A stretch of DNA of 64,000 bases from assembly GCF_025264665.1 (NCBI RefSeq), contig NZ_CP073697.1, positions 1,736,001 through 1,800,000 on the forward strand, given 5' to 3'. Each line of letters begins with the position of its first letter. Position 1 is the first letter of the stretch. The stretch is from Edaphobacter flagellatus (GTDB lineage Bacteria > Acidobacteriota > Terriglobia > Terriglobales > Acidobacteriaceae). The notes below the pieces were generated by a model that saw only the letters and a program-made list of their open reading frames with translations, searched no databases and had not been told where the DNA came from. The translations under genes were made by a program, and so were the position numbers. Below, one piece after another: positions 43,769 to 53,179 of the stretch.

Positions 43769-45799
43769 ATGCGGTCATCCCCGTGCATTCAACGCATCAT
43801 CCGCCCGCTGGTCGCGCATCGCTTTCTGCTCTCGATTGGGCTCAGCGCCGCGTGTGGCATTGTCCTTAACTCGCTGCTGCCTATTGACCTTGCTGATCCA
43901 CTGCTCCGCCTGGCCGAGATCCAGCGGCCTCAGATCATCCATACGCTGTTGATGGGTTACAAAGCTTTCCTTTACACCTCGCCGTTTATTTTCTTCTCGA
44001 TGGGTTTCTCCCTTCTGTACGTTCATCTCTATAAGAGTGAACTGGAGTTGAATCCCGGCGCGTTGCCGCCCTATCCCAATCCGCAGAAGCGCAACGACCT
44101 CTTCCTGATTCTTGGCGAAGTGCATAGCAGGCTGCTGCCGAGAGCAAGTGCATTACCGTCATGGCTGTCCATTCCCGAGCGAGGCCTCTATACCGGAATC
44201 GCTTCCTTCGGCTCTATAGGTTCGGGAAAAACCTATGGACTGATCCTTCCAGCGATGCGGCAGCTCTTCGCATACAAAGCCAACGATGCCGACCGCAAGC
44301 TCTCCGGAATCGTTCTGGAAGTAAAAGGTGATCTTTGCCGGCAACTCCAGCGCATCCTGAAATGGTGCGGACGTGAAGATGACTACATCGAAGTCTCACT
44401 CGACGGAAACGTCCGTTATAACCCGCTGAACAACTCTCTCGATCCATATGCACAGGCATTCAACATCGCCTCCATCATCACCTCGATTTGGGGCAAAGGG
44501 AAGGAACCCTTCTGGCAGCAGTCCTACACCGATCTCGTCCGCTACGTGATCCTGCTCCACCGTATCCGTGACGGATACTTGACGCTGGTCGACGTTTTTC
44601 AGACCGTCATCAGCGCCGGACGGCTCGAAGAGCTGCTGGTTGAGGTAGGGTCGCAGTTCAGCACTACGAGCTATATCGGCGTTGAGAGAGAGGAGTACCT
44701 CAGCGAGGAGAAACAACTCGCCCCGCTCGGCTTCAAATGGAATCCGAGGGCCAACCTATATATAGCGAGGTGGGATGAACCACTGGAGACCGCCCTAACC
44801 GAACAGACATCTATCGAGTTTCTCGTATTTTCCCGCAAGCCATCCGATCCCGGAGCTCGCGAGCGATTCCGGAGCGTCCAGTATTGGTACTGGGAGCACT
44901 GGAAGTTCTTCCGCTCTGAGGTGAAGACGTCCATTGTTCAGGGCATCGCGGTATTCCTCTCCCTCTTCGAGACCGATCCCGATGTTCGCCGCGTCTTCTG
45001 CCCACCGAAGGACCTCTATCAAGGCAAGCCTTGCGCGTCCGATCCTGACGGCATCGTCATGCGCCCATTCGAAGAGTTGATCGAGTCCGGCAAAGTCGTT
45101 GGACTCAACTTCCCCGTAGCCCTGAACCCGGCGCTCGCAAAGACGATCGGGACCATGATGAAGATCGACTACCAACGCGCTATGCTGCTGCGCATCCCCA
45201 GGATGGATGCCGAACCGGAGAAACTCTATCGTGCCTCTGTCTTCGTATGTGATGAGTATCAGAACTTCGCTACAGTCGGCGGTGACAATCCCACGGGTGA
45301 TGAGCGATTTCTCTCGTTGTCACGTCAGCCGCGCTGCATCCCTATTGTCGCCACGCAGTCGGTTGCCAGCCTCAAGGACGCGCTGCCGAATGAAGGTGTC
45401 AAAACGCTGCTGCAGGCGTTTCGCACGAAGGTCTTCCTGACGACCTCCGATCCCGAAACCGCCCGCTACGCATCGGAGCTTTGTGGCAAGGAAGATCGGA
45501 CCCGGATCGGATACACCCTATCTGAAACCTCGACCAACGCAAATGTCGGATGGCTCTCGGGTCGTACGTCTGCAAGTAAAGGTTCCGTAGCAGCGGTCAA
45601 GCAGTATCAGAAACAGAAGGAGCCGGTATTCGAGGAGAAGGTCTTCTTCGATCTCAAGAACGCTCAGTCCATCGTGGTTGCGTTCGATGGCGTTAGCCCG
45701 CTACCGTCCACGTACTGCTATCTCAAGCCGGACTTCTTGCCCATCACCATGAACTGGTTCGACCAGGAAAAGATCGACTTCGATCCACGACGGATTTGA
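43769..45799 (+). CDS. virD4: VirD4/TraG type IV coupling protein
   Basis: The 676-residue protein has two N-terminal membrane helices (HRFLLSIGLSAACGIVLNSL and YTSPFIFFSMGFSLLYVHLY), Walker A GSIGSGKTYGLILPAM near residue 150, and Walker B VFVCDEYQNFA near residue 492. SRQPRCIPIVATQSVASL is the usual sensor region. It brings the DNA-protein substrate to the secretion channel. GGAGGT precedes the ATG. Its C-terminus (PEFEEKVFFDL region onward) has no all-alpha domain. Confidence 0.93.
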   Translation: MRSSPCIQRIIRPLVAHRFLLSIGLSAACGIVLNSLLPIDLADPLLRLAEIQRPQIIHTLLMGYKAFLYTSPFIFFSMGFSLLYVHLYKSELELNPGALPPYPNPQKRNDLFLILGEVHSRLLPRASALPSWLSIPERGLYTGIASFGSIGSGKTYGLILPAMRQLFAYKANDADRKLSGIVLEVKGDLCRQLQRILKWCGREDDYIEVSLDGNVRYNPLNNSLDPYAQAFNIASIITSIWGKGKEPFWQQSYTDLVRYVILLHRIRDGYLTLVDVFQTVISAGRLEELLVEVGSQFSTTSYIGVEREEYLSEEKQLAPLGFKWNPRANLYIARWDEPLETALTEQTSIEFLVFSRKPSDPGARERFRSVQYWYWEHWKFFRSEVKTSIVQGIAVFLSLFETDPDVRRVFCPPKDLYQGKPCASDPDGIVMRPFEELIESGKVVGLNFPVALNPALAKTIGTMMKIDYQRAMLLRIPRMDAEPEKLYRASVFVCDEYQNFATVGGDNPTGDERFLSLSRQPRCIPIVATQSVASLKDALPNEGVKTLLQAFRTKVFLTTSDPETARYASELCGKEDRTRIGYTLSETSTNANVGWLSGRTSASKGSVAAVKQYQKQKEPVFEEKVFFDLKNAQSIVVAFDGVSPLPSTYCYLKPDFLPITMNWFDQEKIDFDPRRI

Positions 45800-45976
45800 G
45801 AGTATGCCCTGTTGTCGGCGATGGAAATGACGGGCAGTGGAAAGCCCGGAAGACGGTCGCGCTGTTTCTCGTCCTTCCCACTGTCTTTGGAAATCGCGTT
45901 GCGATTCCCACATTCCCATCGCCGCGACCGCGACGATCACTTTTCAATTTCTTTCTGACATACAGGAGGACCGAAC

Positions 45977-46885
45977 ATGAGCTTTGATGTCATCATTCCG
46001 TTTCTCAGACCCATCGAACAATTGCTCCAATCGAAGACCATCTCGGAGATCATGATCAATCCTGACAACTCCGTCTGGATCGAGGAAAAGGCCGAAATCC
46101 GGCGAATGCCTGACCTCCGCTTCGACGATGGCGCGCTGCTTACTGGGCTTGAAGTGATCGCCAATCGCTTTGGGAAGAAACTCGATTCGGATTCACCCAT
46201 CATGAATCTCCGGCTACCCGATGGCAGCCGCATGGCCGCGATGATTCCACCGATCGTGAACCCCAATCCGTTGGTCACGATCCGAAAGTTTACCTCGCGC
46301 GACTTCACGCTCGCCGATTTGATATGCACAGAAATGCTCACCGCAGAGCAAGGCGAGCTACTTTCCGATGCTGTCCGCAACAAAGAAAACATCCTTATTG
46401 CTGGTGGGACCGGTAGCGGAAAGTCAACCCTGCTGGGAGTACTCGCTGATGCTATCCCAGATCGTGAGCGGATTCTTCTGATCGAAGACACCGCGGAGCT
46501 TCACATTCGCAAGCCTCACGTTGTCGCAACGGAGTCACAGAAGGACACCCATCGCAGCACTGTTACTTTCAATGACCTGCTCCAAGCCATTCTTCGGCAC
46601 CGGCCGGACCGGATCATCGTTGGAGAAGTGCGTGGAGTCGAAGCCCTTACTATTCTCGACGCCATGAACACTGGACACCGAGGAACATTGGCGACCATCC
46701 ACGCGAGTAGCGCTAACGAAGCACTACGTCGTCTTGCAAGCCTAGCGATCCGGAGCGCAGCCAATCTGCAACTCAGTGTGGCCGAAGAGGATGCCGAACG
46801 CTCCCTCGATCTCATTGTGTATATCAGCAGGAGAGAAGGTGGGCGACGCGTCGAAGATGTAAAGCGAATCGCGAAACATATCTAG
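45977..46885 (+). CDS. virB11: VirB11/TrbB secretion ATPase
   Basis: The 302-residue hexameric ATPase has an N-terminal domain (LLQSKTISEIMINPDNSVWI) and a RecA-like domain with Walker A IAGGTGSGKSTLLGVL near residue 140. An Asp box (LLIEDTAELHI), Walker B HRPDRIIVGEVRG and the His box GHRGTLATIHASSA follow. It switches the machine between pilus assembly and DNA transfer. It is the last transfer gene. The 177-base gap before it shows nothing notable. Confidence 0.92.
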   Translation: MSFDVIIPFLRPIEQLLQSKTISEIMINPDNSVWIEEKAEIRRMPDLRFDDGALLTGLEVIANRFGKKLDSDSPIMNLRLPDGSRMAAMIPPIVNPNPLVTIRKFTSRDFTLADLICTEMLTAEQGELLSDAVRNKENILIAGGTGSGKSTLLGVLADAIPDRERILLIEDTAELHIRKPHVVATESQKDTHRSTVTFNDLLQAILRHRPDRIIVGEVRGVEALTILDAMNTGHRGTLATIHASSANEALRRLASLAIRSAANLQLSVAEEDAERSLDLIVYISRREGGRRVEDVKRIAKHI

Positions 46886-47167
46886 CATCCGAACCCGCGG
46901 TGTGGATCCGTCACAGCAGAAGCCGACCGATGGCGAAATGGTGCGGTCAGCCAACAAACTGGCCGCTACGAAGCTCGCTGTTCATTCTGCACATCTTACT
47001 GAGTCGCAAAGCATTGGGTAGCGATAACGACGAAACCAGTCGCTATGGTCAGCCGCGCATTCTGTGACTCATCCGACACGACGCAAAAATTCTGTTGCGA
47101 ACTGAAAATACACGCCTATGCTCCTCCCATGTAATGACCGGGAATCCCCACCTCTCGAGGTCTCATC

Positions 47168-47419
47168 GTGTCACAGCAATCCAGATTCCCTACAGCGATA
47201 AACCCCGATGGCGCAGCGATCCTTGATGTCGAGCGTGGCTCGATCTCCATGCTTAACACAACCGGCTCATACATCTGGCAGGGACTCCAACGCGGCGAAA
47301 GCATCTCTTCGATCGCGGGCTCGCTTGCTCTTACCACAGGAGAAAGCTCACTTGCCGTAATGAGGGACGTGGAAGATTTTGTGGACGAACTCAAGCACCG
47401 CGGATTGATCTCTGAATGA
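47168..47419 (+). CDS. Lasso peptide B1 protein (PqqD-like recognition element)
   Basis: The 83-residue protein starts at GTG 47168 and has the PqqD/RRE fold pattern: INPDGAAILDVERGSISMLN, TTGSYIWQGLQRGESISSIA and a final helix VMRDVEDFVDELKHRGLISE. In lasso pathways B1 binds the leader and hands the precursor to B2 and C. It is the first gene of the biosynthetic arm. TTGCGA-N16-TATGCT at 47095-47122 is a possible promoter. The 282-base gap from virB11 holds no other gene I can support. Confidence 0.88.
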   Translation: MSQQSRFPTAINPDGAAILDVERGSISMLNTTGSYIWQGLQRGESISSIAGSLALTTGESSLAVMRDVEDFVDELKHRGLISE

Positions 47420-47431
47420 GGTAAAAGGCCC

Positions 47432-48811
47432 ATGCCATCCATGTCGACCATGATCGAGACGATCACGTACCGGATCATACTCATCGATCCTGTTTCGCGT
47501 GGCATCTTTGCGCTCCGCAAAGATGGTTTGTACCATCTGCCAATTTTGAAGATCCCTCAGTGGAAACGCCCCGCAGAACAACTTCAGCGAGGAATCCGTG
47601 ATACCTGGAATGTCCCTGGTATCATCCTTGGCTTTCTTCCGAACGATGATTCTTGCAAGCCATGCGCTGCCGCGGAGGTTCTCGCGACCCCGTCTGCGGA
47701 TCAACTGACATACATTCCGTTATCGGGGCTCGCTCCAGACGATCTCTCCGAAGCACAAAGAGCTTCAGTCGAAAGGATGCTCGACGGCTCAGGAGATCAA
47801 GGGAGCTTCTTCTCTCGAATCGGCTGGCTTGATCAGGTAGTGGCATGGTGTGAGACGGTAACAAACCAAAGGCTCTCTTCGAGGAGCTCGATCATCCAGT
47901 ACAACGCCGGTGGAAGTTTCACATTACTACGCTTGCCTTTGGATGACGGACAGAACTACTGGCTGAAAGCTACGGGTGAACCGAATCGTCATGAATATGC
48001 CGTAACACTGTTGCTGTCTGATGTGTGTAAGGGTTTTACACCGGATGTGGTCGCAACTCAACCCGAATGGAATGCCTGGCTGATGGCTGGCGCGGGAACA
48101 GACACCATCACATTCCCCAGCGAGCCTTTGGGGCGATACAAACTGATGGAGCACGTCATGTACTGCATGTTAGAGGCAGAGACAGAATCTGTGGAGGTCA
48201 GCCAGCAATTGCTTCGTGCGGGCGCATTCGATCAATCAATGGAGGTTATAAGTGAGAGCTCTGGCAAATTGTTCGATTATCTAGAACGTGCCATGAGTCT
48301 GCAGACATCAACTAAGGCTCCACGATTGGAAGCAAAGTGTCTGCGCCAACTTCACGACAAGCTCTTGAAAGTCTGTGAGGTCATCGGCAATCTCGGCCTC
48401 CCTCAAACAGTGGTCCACGGGGATCTGAATGACGGCAACATCATCATTGGCGAGTCCGCCTGTCAGTTCATCGATTGGGCGGAGTGCTACGTTGGGCCTC
48501 CGGGGATCAATCTCGAACACCTTCTTCTTCTCAACCGAATGGAGGACTGCGATCTACAGCGTCTGATCAACTTCCTTGTGAAGGAACGCTACGTTGAACG
48601 GTGGGGACAATGTTTTGATCGCTTTCAGACAGAGCAGGCTCGTCCCTACTGGGCATTTCTAGCGATTGTTTCATCGCTATACGGCCGGATGGATTGGCTG
48701 GATCGTCCGGAAAGGGACGGCCCGCAAAGCATGGCGTACCGTCGCTCGCTGGCTCGTCATATGAACCACGCAGCAGAAGATCCTGAATTCAGGGAGGCAT
48801 TATGTCGCTGA
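47432..48811 (+). CDS. APH-fold kinase-like protein of the lasso cluster
   Basis: The 459-residue protein has a C-terminal aminoglycoside-phosphotransferase/choline-kinase-type catalytic core: VVHGDLNDGNIII (catalytic loop with D and N) and CQFIDWAECYVGPPGINLEH (the DFG-like metal-binding D). The N-terminal 130 residues (TYRIILIDPVSRGIFALRKD) have a beta-rich pattern loosely like a Nudix or leader-binding domain, without a Nudix box. It lies 12 bases after B1 and overlaps the peptidase gene by 10 bases, so it belongs to the biosynthetic operon. It may phosphorylate the peptide or a small molecule. It is not the HPr-kinase type known from paeninodin-like clusters. Confidence 0.75.
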   Translation: MPSMSTMIETITYRIILIDPVSRGIFALRKDGLYHLPILKIPQWKRPAEQLQRGIRDTWNVPGIILGFLPNDDSCKPCAAAEVLATPSADQLTYIPLSGLAPDDLSEAQRASVERMLDGSGDQGSFFSRIGWLDQVVAWCETVTNQRLSSRSSIIQYNAGGSFTLLRLPLDDGQNYWLKATGEPNRHEYAVTLLLSDVCKGFTPDVVATQPEWNAWLMAGAGTDTITFPSEPLGRYKLMEHVMYCMLEAETESVEVSQQLLRAGAFDQSMEVISESSGKLFDYLERAMSLQTSTKAPRLEAKCLRQLHDKLLKVCEVIGNLGLPQTVVHGDLNDGNIIIGESACQFIDWAECYVGPPGINLEHLLLLNRMEDCDLQRLINFLVKERYVERWGQCFDRFQTEQARPYWAFLAIVSSLYGRMDWLDRPERDGPQSMAYRRSLARHMNHAAEDPEFREALCR

Positions 48812-50835
48812 CTGCGACTATTTACCGTTCGGTAGAAGAGATCATTCACGGCGTCAACGTCAGCGATCCATATCGCTGGCTCGAGGATCGCAGCCTTCCG
48901 GAGACCGAGGAATGGATCCGCGAGCAACAAAGGCGATGCGATGTCTATTTCGCGGAATGCAATGACATGAATGTGCTTCGTGAGGAAGTCATGTCCTATC
49001 TCGACGCGGAGGTTGTCGATCAACCCGTCAGGACGGGTGATCGTTACTTCTACCGTCGCCGCAATTCTGGAATGGAGCAGGCTTGCATCTATGTCCGTGA
49101 TGCCATAACAGGCGTAGAAACGCTGCTTGTCGATCCTTCTAGAGATGGCCCATTTGTCTCCGTAGACATTCATAGCATCGCTTCTGACGGATCATTGCTT
49201 GCCTACAAACGTAAATACGGCGGTGAGGATAAGAACTCCATTCATATCGTGGATGTCGAAACCGGAGTCGAACGGCCAGGTCACCTTAGTAAAGGCCTTG
49301 TGCGAGGTTTTGCTTTTACTCAAGACAAGAGTGGCTTCTTCTACTGCCAGGAAGCCTCCGCGACTCGGGACGACCACTTCATTTCTCTTCGTCGACTTGA
49401 TGAGTCGGTAGCGGACCAAGTCGTCTTTCGAGCGGCGCGCTCAAACGGGAGCCGCCTGGTCCTGACTGCCGATGAGGTCCACCTTGGAGCCATCTGGATG
49501 CGGGAGGTAAATGGAGAATTGATAGAAGACTTCTGGATCGCAAGGCAGGAAGATCCTGTGCATTGGCATCAGATCTTCTCAAATAAACCATTGCCGTTTA
49601 GTCCAATTCTGAGGAATGGCCGGGTCTTCGCCATCTCTGAGGAGGGCGCGGCGAATCGGAGATTAATTGAGTTAGATCCAGACGGTAAAACTCTTCGAAC
49701 GATCGTCCCAGAGCAAAAAGGAACAATGCGCGGAGTTGTGTTCGGACGAGATACCGTCTACGCGCTATTCCTAAACGAAATGCAATTTGAACTCAAATGC
49801 TGGTCTCTTGAAGGCACGGTCCTCCCTGATATTGTCTTGCGCCGAAATGGGACCGTGCATTTAATTCCGACCCACGGGAACGATGGTTCACTTTTTCTCA
49901 GCTATGAATCATTCGCCCAGCCGCCGATACTTTTTGAGTATCTTACCGAAAGCCGTGAGCTCAAGGTATGGAATACTCGGATCCCATCCCAGGGGCCTAG
50001 CGATTACGTAGTACGGGACGAAAGCTATCCTGCGATCGATGGAACTAGCATTCCCATCACGCTTGTCTCTGCGTTGGACGCACCGTCGACTTCTCCGCGC
50101 CCAGTCATTATGACGGGTTATGGAGGATTTGGCGTACCGATGACACCACAATTCTCTGTCCTGGTCAGCATCATGCTGAAACTCGGAACCGTTTTTGCCC
50201 TTCCTCATATTCGGGGTGGTGGTGAATTTGGGAAGGCGTGGCACGAGGCGGCACGAGGCAGCTTCAGACAGGTAGCATTTGGCGACTTCCTTTCTGCGGC
50301 GGAATGGATGTGCGAAGAAAAGATCACCTCTCCTACACAACTTGCTATCTTTGGCGGTTCGAACTCCGGTCTGCTTGTAGGAGTAGCGATGACCCAACGT
50401 CCGGATCTGTTTCAAGCGGTTTTTTGTGTTGCCCCATTGCTTGATATGGTCCGGTACGAATCTTTCGATGAAGCCGCGAAGTGGCGGCGAGAATATGGGA
50501 CGGTCGACGATCCGGAGCAATTCGCAGCGATCTATGCCTACTCTCCGTATCACCATGTGCAAGCGAACACGAACTATCCCTCCGTCCTGTTCGTCTCGGG
50601 CGATCGGGATGATCGGTGCAACCCAGCGCATGTTCGTAAGATGGCCGCTCGCCTTCAGGAGTCGACGAAACAGTGTCGTCCAATTGTTGTTGACTACAGC
50701 GAGGAACGAGGGCATGCTCCAGCGCTACCTCTGTCCGTCCGAGTAGATGCTCTGGCGAGACGGATTGTCTTTCTCTGTCGCGAGTTGAATCTTCCTATCT
50801 ACTTCGGAGGGGATCATGACGCGCTTTGTGTTTGA
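48802..50835 (+). CDS. Prolyl oligopeptidase family (S9A) serine peptidase in the lasso operon
   Basis: The 677-residue protein has no signal peptide and starts with the S9A pattern VNVSDPYRWLEDR. A seven-bladed propeller region follows, then the alpha/beta-hydrolase domain with VMTGYGGFG-like oxyanion segment, RGGGEFGKAWHEA, nucleophile S520 in FGGSNSG, Asp near 603-604 in GDRDDRC and H638 in ERGHAP. The full triad is present, so it should be active and cytoplasmic. It sits between the kinase-like gene and B2 with overlaps on both sides (10 and 20 bases). Its role in the pathway is unknown: trimming the peptide, degrading the leader or self-protection are options. Confidence 0.88.
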   Translation: MSLTATIYRSVEEIIHGVNVSDPYRWLEDRSLPETEEWIREQQRRCDVYFAECNDMNVLREEVMSYLDAEVVDQPVRTGDRYFYRRRNSGMEQACIYVRDAITGVETLLVDPSRDGPFVSVDIHSIASDGSLLAYKRKYGGEDKNSIHIVDVETGVERPGHLSKGLVRGFAFTQDKSGFFYCQEASATRDDHFISLRRLDESVADQVVFRAARSNGSRLVLTADEVHLGAIWMREVNGELIEDFWIARQEDPVHWHQIFSNKPLPFSPILRNGRVFAISEEGAANRRLIELDPDGKTLRTIVPEQKGTMRGVVFGRDTVYALFLNEMQFELKCWSLEGTVLPDIVLRRNGTVHLIPTHGNDGSLFLSYESFAQPPILFEYLTESRELKVWNTRIPSQGPSDYVVRDESYPAIDGTSIPITLVSALDAPSTSPRPVIMTGYGGFGVPMTPQFSVLVSIMLKLGTVFALPHIRGGGEFGKAWHEAARGSFRQVAFGDFLSAAEWMCEEKITSPTQLAIFGGSNSGLLVGVAMTQRPDLFQAVFCVAPLLDMVRYESFDEAAKWRREYGTVDDPEQFAAIYAYSPYHHVQANTNYPSVLFVSGDRDDRCNPAHVRKMAARLQESTKQCRPIVVDYSEERGHAPALPLSVRVDALARRIVFLCRELNLPIYFGGDHDALCV

Positions 50836-51193
50836 GAGCTGGGTGCTGTTGCTTTACTTCGAGTTTGTCTTGCGCTTTCGCGGCTTTAAGACATTGCATC
50901 AGACCGTTCGCAGCGCAAAGGTGCGCCCCATGACCGCAGATGCGCTGCAATCGCATATCGGCCTCTGCCACGCAATCGACCAGGCCTGTGTCTTCTACTT
51001 CAAGCGAGTCATGTGCCTCCAGCGGTCGGCAGCAACAACGTTATTATTGCGGCGGCATGGCTGGAGCGCGGAGATGGTGGTCGGGGCGCAATTATTGCCC
51101 TTCAAATCCCACGCCTGGGTCGAGATCAAAGGCTCTGTCGTGAATGACAGGCCCTACATGCCAGAAATCTACCAAGTCCTGGAACGCTGCTGA
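50816..51193 (+). CDS. Lasso peptide B2 leader peptidase (transglutaminase-like)
   Basis: The 125-residue protein has the catalytic triad of the lasso B2 family: C67 (VMCLQRSAATTLLLRRHGWS), H99 (SHAWVEIKGSVVND) and D111. The N-terminal helices (ALQSHIGLCHAIDQAC) complete the typical size. B2 removes the leader from the precursor so that the new N-terminal amine can cyclise. It overlaps the S9 peptidase gene by 20 bases and is followed by the C gene after 12 bases. Confidence 0.93.
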   Translation: MTRFVFESWVLLLYFEFVLRFRGFKTLHQTVRSAKVRPMTADALQSHIGLCHAIDQACVFYFKRVMCLQRSAATTLLLRRHGWSAEMVVGAQLLPFKSHAWVEIKGSVVNDRPYMPEIYQVLERC

Positions 51194-51205
51194 ATCGAGG
51201 CGAAG

Positions 51206-53080
51206 ATGAGCATCATATTGGGGATACGAAAACCGGAAGGAGATGTCGTCGATGAGCGACAACTGCTAGATCTTGTGCGTACGACAGACCGATGGGCACC
51301 TGATGGAACGTTTGTGCAAGCGAAGGGCAGGATCGGCATGGCCTTTCAACTCTACCGTACCCATGAACGTTCAAAGCTCGAATCGCACCCTGTCGTGGAT
51401 GATCTTGGAAACATGGTGACGCTAGATGGCCGCCTAGATAACCATAAAGAGCTCAGCGGGCTATTAGAGATCGCAGAGTCAGAGACTTCTGACTCAACAA
51501 TTATCCTTGCAGCGTTCAGGCGATGGGGTGAGATGTGTTTTGAACGGTTTGTGGGAGATTGGGCACTTGCGATCTGGTCACGCGCAGATCGGTCGCTGTA
51601 TCTTGCTCGCGATCACGCTGGAACGAGAACTCTATACTTCCATGATTGCCAGGGATCCATTTTATGGTCCACTCATCTCGACACATTCATCTCGCACAGC
51701 GCCTCATCCATTCTGGATAGGCGTTTTGCCGCTTGCTATCTTTTAGCCCTTCCTATCCGTGACCTGACTCCTTTTCGCGACGTGTATTCCGTAAGCCCCG
51801 CTCACTATATTGTGTTTCGGGAATCGCGCTCTGTGCGAAAACATTGGGAGTGGATCCCAGCAAATCAGGTTCGGTATTCTGCGGAATCCGAATATCACGA
51901 CCATTTTCTTTCTCTATTCCAGTCGGCTGTCGAACGCCGCACGGGTCAAGGTGCACCGATTCTCGCCCATTTGAGCGGTGGAATGGATTCCTCCGCGATT
52001 GTTTGTATGGCGGACTTCGTTCGTTCAAAGGAGGGTGGTGGAACATTCCAATCCGTGGACACGATTTCGTATTTTGACCATTCTGAACGACATTGGGATG
52101 ATCATCACTATTTCGAGATCGTAGAAGCCAATCGAGGCAAGTCCGGAATCCACATTGACCTTGCGTCTAACCGACGGACTTTCAAGCCAGTTCCTTTGTC
52201 CGACGGGTATTACTGTCTGCCAGGAGCAGACAGTTCATCGATAGCTGCCGAGCTACATCTCGGTCCTCTCCTAAACAATAAGGGCTACCGTGCGATTCTG
52301 AGCGGAATCGGTGGGGATGAACTTCTTGGAGGGGTGGCAACAGGGCTGCCGGAATTGGGAGACAGTCTTCTTGCTGGAAATTGGCGTGGACTTTTCACTA
52401 GCTGTGTTGCGTGGTGCATCCCTAACAGAATCCCCATTCACCAATTATTAAAGCAGGTGTTTACGTTCGTCGCCGAGATGTATCTATATCGCGGAGACTA
52501 TCGAATCCCTCGTCTACCACCGTGGATATCCCAAAGCCTCATTGAATCGGAGTATTTTCGGTCGCTCACTTTCCTCCCTGAACGTCCACCACTCACTCTG
52601 AGGCCGAGTGCAATCGACAGTGGCCAGACATGGTGGAGATTACTGGAGGGTCTGCCACACCTGACGCCTGGATTTACGATCAGGGCGGAATATCGATATC
52701 CGTATTTAGATCGTGATCTCGTTGACTTCCTCCTTCGAGTGCCCCGCGAGCAACTGGTAAGGCCGCAACGTAGACGTTACCTAATGCGTGCCTCATTGAA
52801 ATCAATTGTCCCCAACGAGATATTGGAGCGGCGCCGGAAAGGATTTCTTAGTTCTTCATTGATTCGGTCACTAAGCTCTGCAAGTGATGTCATACAGACG
52901 CACTTTGCCAACTCAAGTCTTGAAAAGGATGGGCTAATCGACGCTAAAACGTTCATCGCGTCGTTGCAATCGCTCTCCGAACATAATCCTCAAACATGGG
53001 TCGGGTTGATGACCCGCACCGTTCTACTCGAACTCTGGCAACAGACCATAGCCTCGAATAGGAAGCATTTTGCTATTTAG
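51206..53080 (+). CDS. Lasso peptide C protein (asparagine-synthetase-like macrolactam synthetase)
   Basis: The 624-residue protein has a glutamine-hydrolase-like N-terminal domain and an ATP-pyrophosphatase C-terminal domain with PP-loop SGGMDSS at 257-263. GIGGDELLGG and YPYLDRDLVDFLLRVP follow. The N-terminus is MSIILGIRKP, so the glutaminase nucleophile Cys2 is missing, as expected of lasso cyclases, which activate an Asp or Glu side chain by AMP transfer and form the isopeptide bond. It lies between B2 and the precursor gene. Confidence 0.93.
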   Translation: MSIILGIRKPEGDVVDERQLLDLVRTTDRWAPDGTFVQAKGRIGMAFQLYRTHERSKLESHPVVDDLGNMVTLDGRLDNHKELSGLLEIAESETSDSTIILAAFRRWGEMCFERFVGDWALAIWSRADRSLYLARDHAGTRTLYFHDCQGSILWSTHLDTFISHSASSILDRRFAACYLLALPIRDLTPFRDVYSVSPAHYIVFRESRSVRKHWEWIPANQVRYSAESEYHDHFLSLFQSAVERRTGQGAPILAHLSGGMDSSAIVCMADFVRSKEGGGTFQSVDTISYFDHSERHWDDHHYFEIVEANRGKSGIHIDLASNRRTFKPVPLSDGYYCLPGADSSSIAAELHLGPLLNNKGYRAILSGIGGDELLGGVATGLPELGDSLLAGNWRGLFTSCVAWCIPNRIPIHQLLKQVFTFVAEMYLYRGDYRIPRLPPWISQSLIESEYFRSLTFLPERPPLTLRPSAIDSGQTWWRLLEGLPHLTPGFTIRAEYRYPYLDRDLVDFLLRVPREQLVRPQRRRYLMRASLKSIVPNEILERRRKGFLSSSLIRSLSSASDVIQTHFANSSLEKDGLIDAKTFIASLQSLSEHNPQTWVGLMTRTVLLELWQQTIASNRKHFAI

Positions 53081-53179
53081 CCAGGTTCAGCGACAAGACG
53101 CTGCCTCGTTAACAAGATTCCTTGCATCAAGGGTCCTCCACTTGGGCGAGGAATATCCAAACACCGAAGGAGACTTGCC

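Noticed and set aside
47095..47122. TTGCGA-N16-TATGCT as promoter of the lasso biosynthetic arm
   Set aside because: A plausible match but not distinguishable from chance by eye. The arm may use the ECF sigma factor, so it is noted only in the B1 entry.
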